Source of the DNA: Enterobacter hormaechei subsp. hoffmannii
GTDB taxonomy: Bacteria > Pseudomonadota > Gammaproteobacteria > Enterobacterales > Enterobacteriaceae
Direction: 5' to 3'
Length of the DNA stretch: 64,000 nucleotides
Assembly: GCF_001729745.1 (NCBI RefSeq)
Contig: NZ_CP017186.1
Location: 2,170,001-2,234,000, forward strand
Part shown: positions 63,719-64,000 of the stretch, one piece after another
Numbering within the stretch: the stretch's first letter is position 1
How the letters are laid out: each line of letters opens with the position of its first letter
Notes under the pieces: generated by a model
The model's database searches: none
What the model saw: the letters and a program-made list of their open reading frames with translations, nothing else
What the model was told of the DNA's origin: nothing
Made by a program: the position numbers and the translations under genes

Positions 63719-64000
63719 CTAGTCTATTCCACTTCGGGGTTGATTCTCCCCGAGACGGCTGTCGATCCGCGTCTGCATATAGTCGTAGAAAGGATTCGAC
63801 GTTACGCGCATTAACGCATCTTTACCGACGCTCAGAACTGAGGTTTCTCCCCACAGGGCTATCGTCCCGAGACTGATTCCATAGCGGTTTTTCACCTCAG
63901 GATGGCGGCCATACAGATCGTCTTCAGGCGGGAACGGAATGGCAATATGCGACAGGGAATAAACTTCCTGCGGATACGAGACCGACAGCGGCGTCACCGT
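63719..64000 (-). CDS. C-terminal part of a hydrolase-like protein (5' end outside window)
   Basis: The minus-strand frame is open to the right edge. The 93 visible codons read ...YPQEVYSLSHIAIPFPPEDD, RYGISLGTIALWGETSVLSV and end LGENQPRSGID. The SLSHIAIPF stretch followed by a proline/Asp loop looks like the catalytic-His region of Hydrolase_4-type alpha/beta hydrolases. That family call is tentative because the nucleophile elbow is not in view. It is separated from the BLUF-EAL gene by 66 bp. Confidence 0.6.
   Translation of the reverse strand, partial: TVTPLSVSYPQEVYSLSHIAIPFPPEDDLYGRHPEVKNRYGISLGTIALWGETSVLSVGKDALMRVTSNPFYDYMQTRIDSRLGENQPRSGID

Overview
The window looks like chromosome from a member of the Enterobacteriaceae close to Enterobacter. 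Gene content and order near the left end match the Escherichia coli tam-yneE-uxaB-yneF-yneG-glsB segment, most proteins are near-identical in length to their E. coli counterparts, and a chromosomal sucrose (scr) regulon and a treX-treY-treZ trehalose operon are present, as in many Enterobacter and Klebsiella. I saw no rRNA, tRNA, insertion sequence, integrase or CRISPR array. Coding density is high and most starts can be placed by Shine-Dalgarno sequences or by ATGA/TAATG overlaps.

Layout. 0-6.3 kb: end of a chemoreceptor, glsB, yneG, a GAF-GGDEF diguanylate cyclase, a GNAT acetyltransferase, uxaB and yneE. 6.3-13.5 kb is extra relative to E. coli, where yneE and tam are adjacent. It holds two GNAT genes, a putative effector/immunity pair (6979-8549), and a block made of an exported epoxide-hydrolase-like protein, an OmpR-type two-component system and a CcdA-thioredoxin fusion. 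The outer two genes of that block are preceded by the same candidate operator. 13.5-17.2 kb: tam, a NudK-like Nudix hydrolase, a DeoR regulator and a cytoplasmic GH28 protein. 17.2-20.5 kb: a second islet with a DUF4225 protein, two small membrane proteins and a tacAT toxin-antitoxin pair with two palindromic operators. 20.5-23.5 kb: LysR regulator, divergent DHA2-type exporter, and a Skp/OmpH-like protein.

23.5-34.5 kb contains two complete chaperone-usher fimbrial operons transcribed divergently from a 350-bp AT-rich region. Each has a pilin, chaperone, usher and two-domain tip adhesin, and each carries an intrinsic terminator between pilin and chaperone that should favour pilin expression. 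The leftward operon also has an extra minor pilin and may continue into the Skp-like gene.

34.5-38 kb: DUF2891-DUF979-DUF969 operon (probable transporter plus partner) with a divergent winged-helix regulator. 38-44.4 kb: treZ-treY-treX, which makes trehalose from maltodextrin. 44.4-54 kb: GNAT, yghA-type dehydrogenase, exported metallo-beta-lactamase-fold hydrolase with a LysR gene, another LysR gene divergent from a UbiD-family decarboxylase, a VF530-family protein, digH, dsbG, and an ECF sigma factor translationally coupled to a small His-rich membrane protein. 54-62.4 kb: a chemoreceptor and the scr regulon (scrK, scrY, scrA, scrB, scrR) with ScrR operators ahead of scrK and scrY. The window ends with a BLUF-EAL light-responsive c-di-GMP phosphodiesterase and the 3' part of an alpha/beta-hydrolase-like gene.

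The least explained parts are the two effector/immunity-like islets, the shared operator around the two-component system, the sigma/membrane-protein pair and the Skp-like gene behind the fimbrial operon. All functions are read from sequence patterns and memory of families; no search was run.
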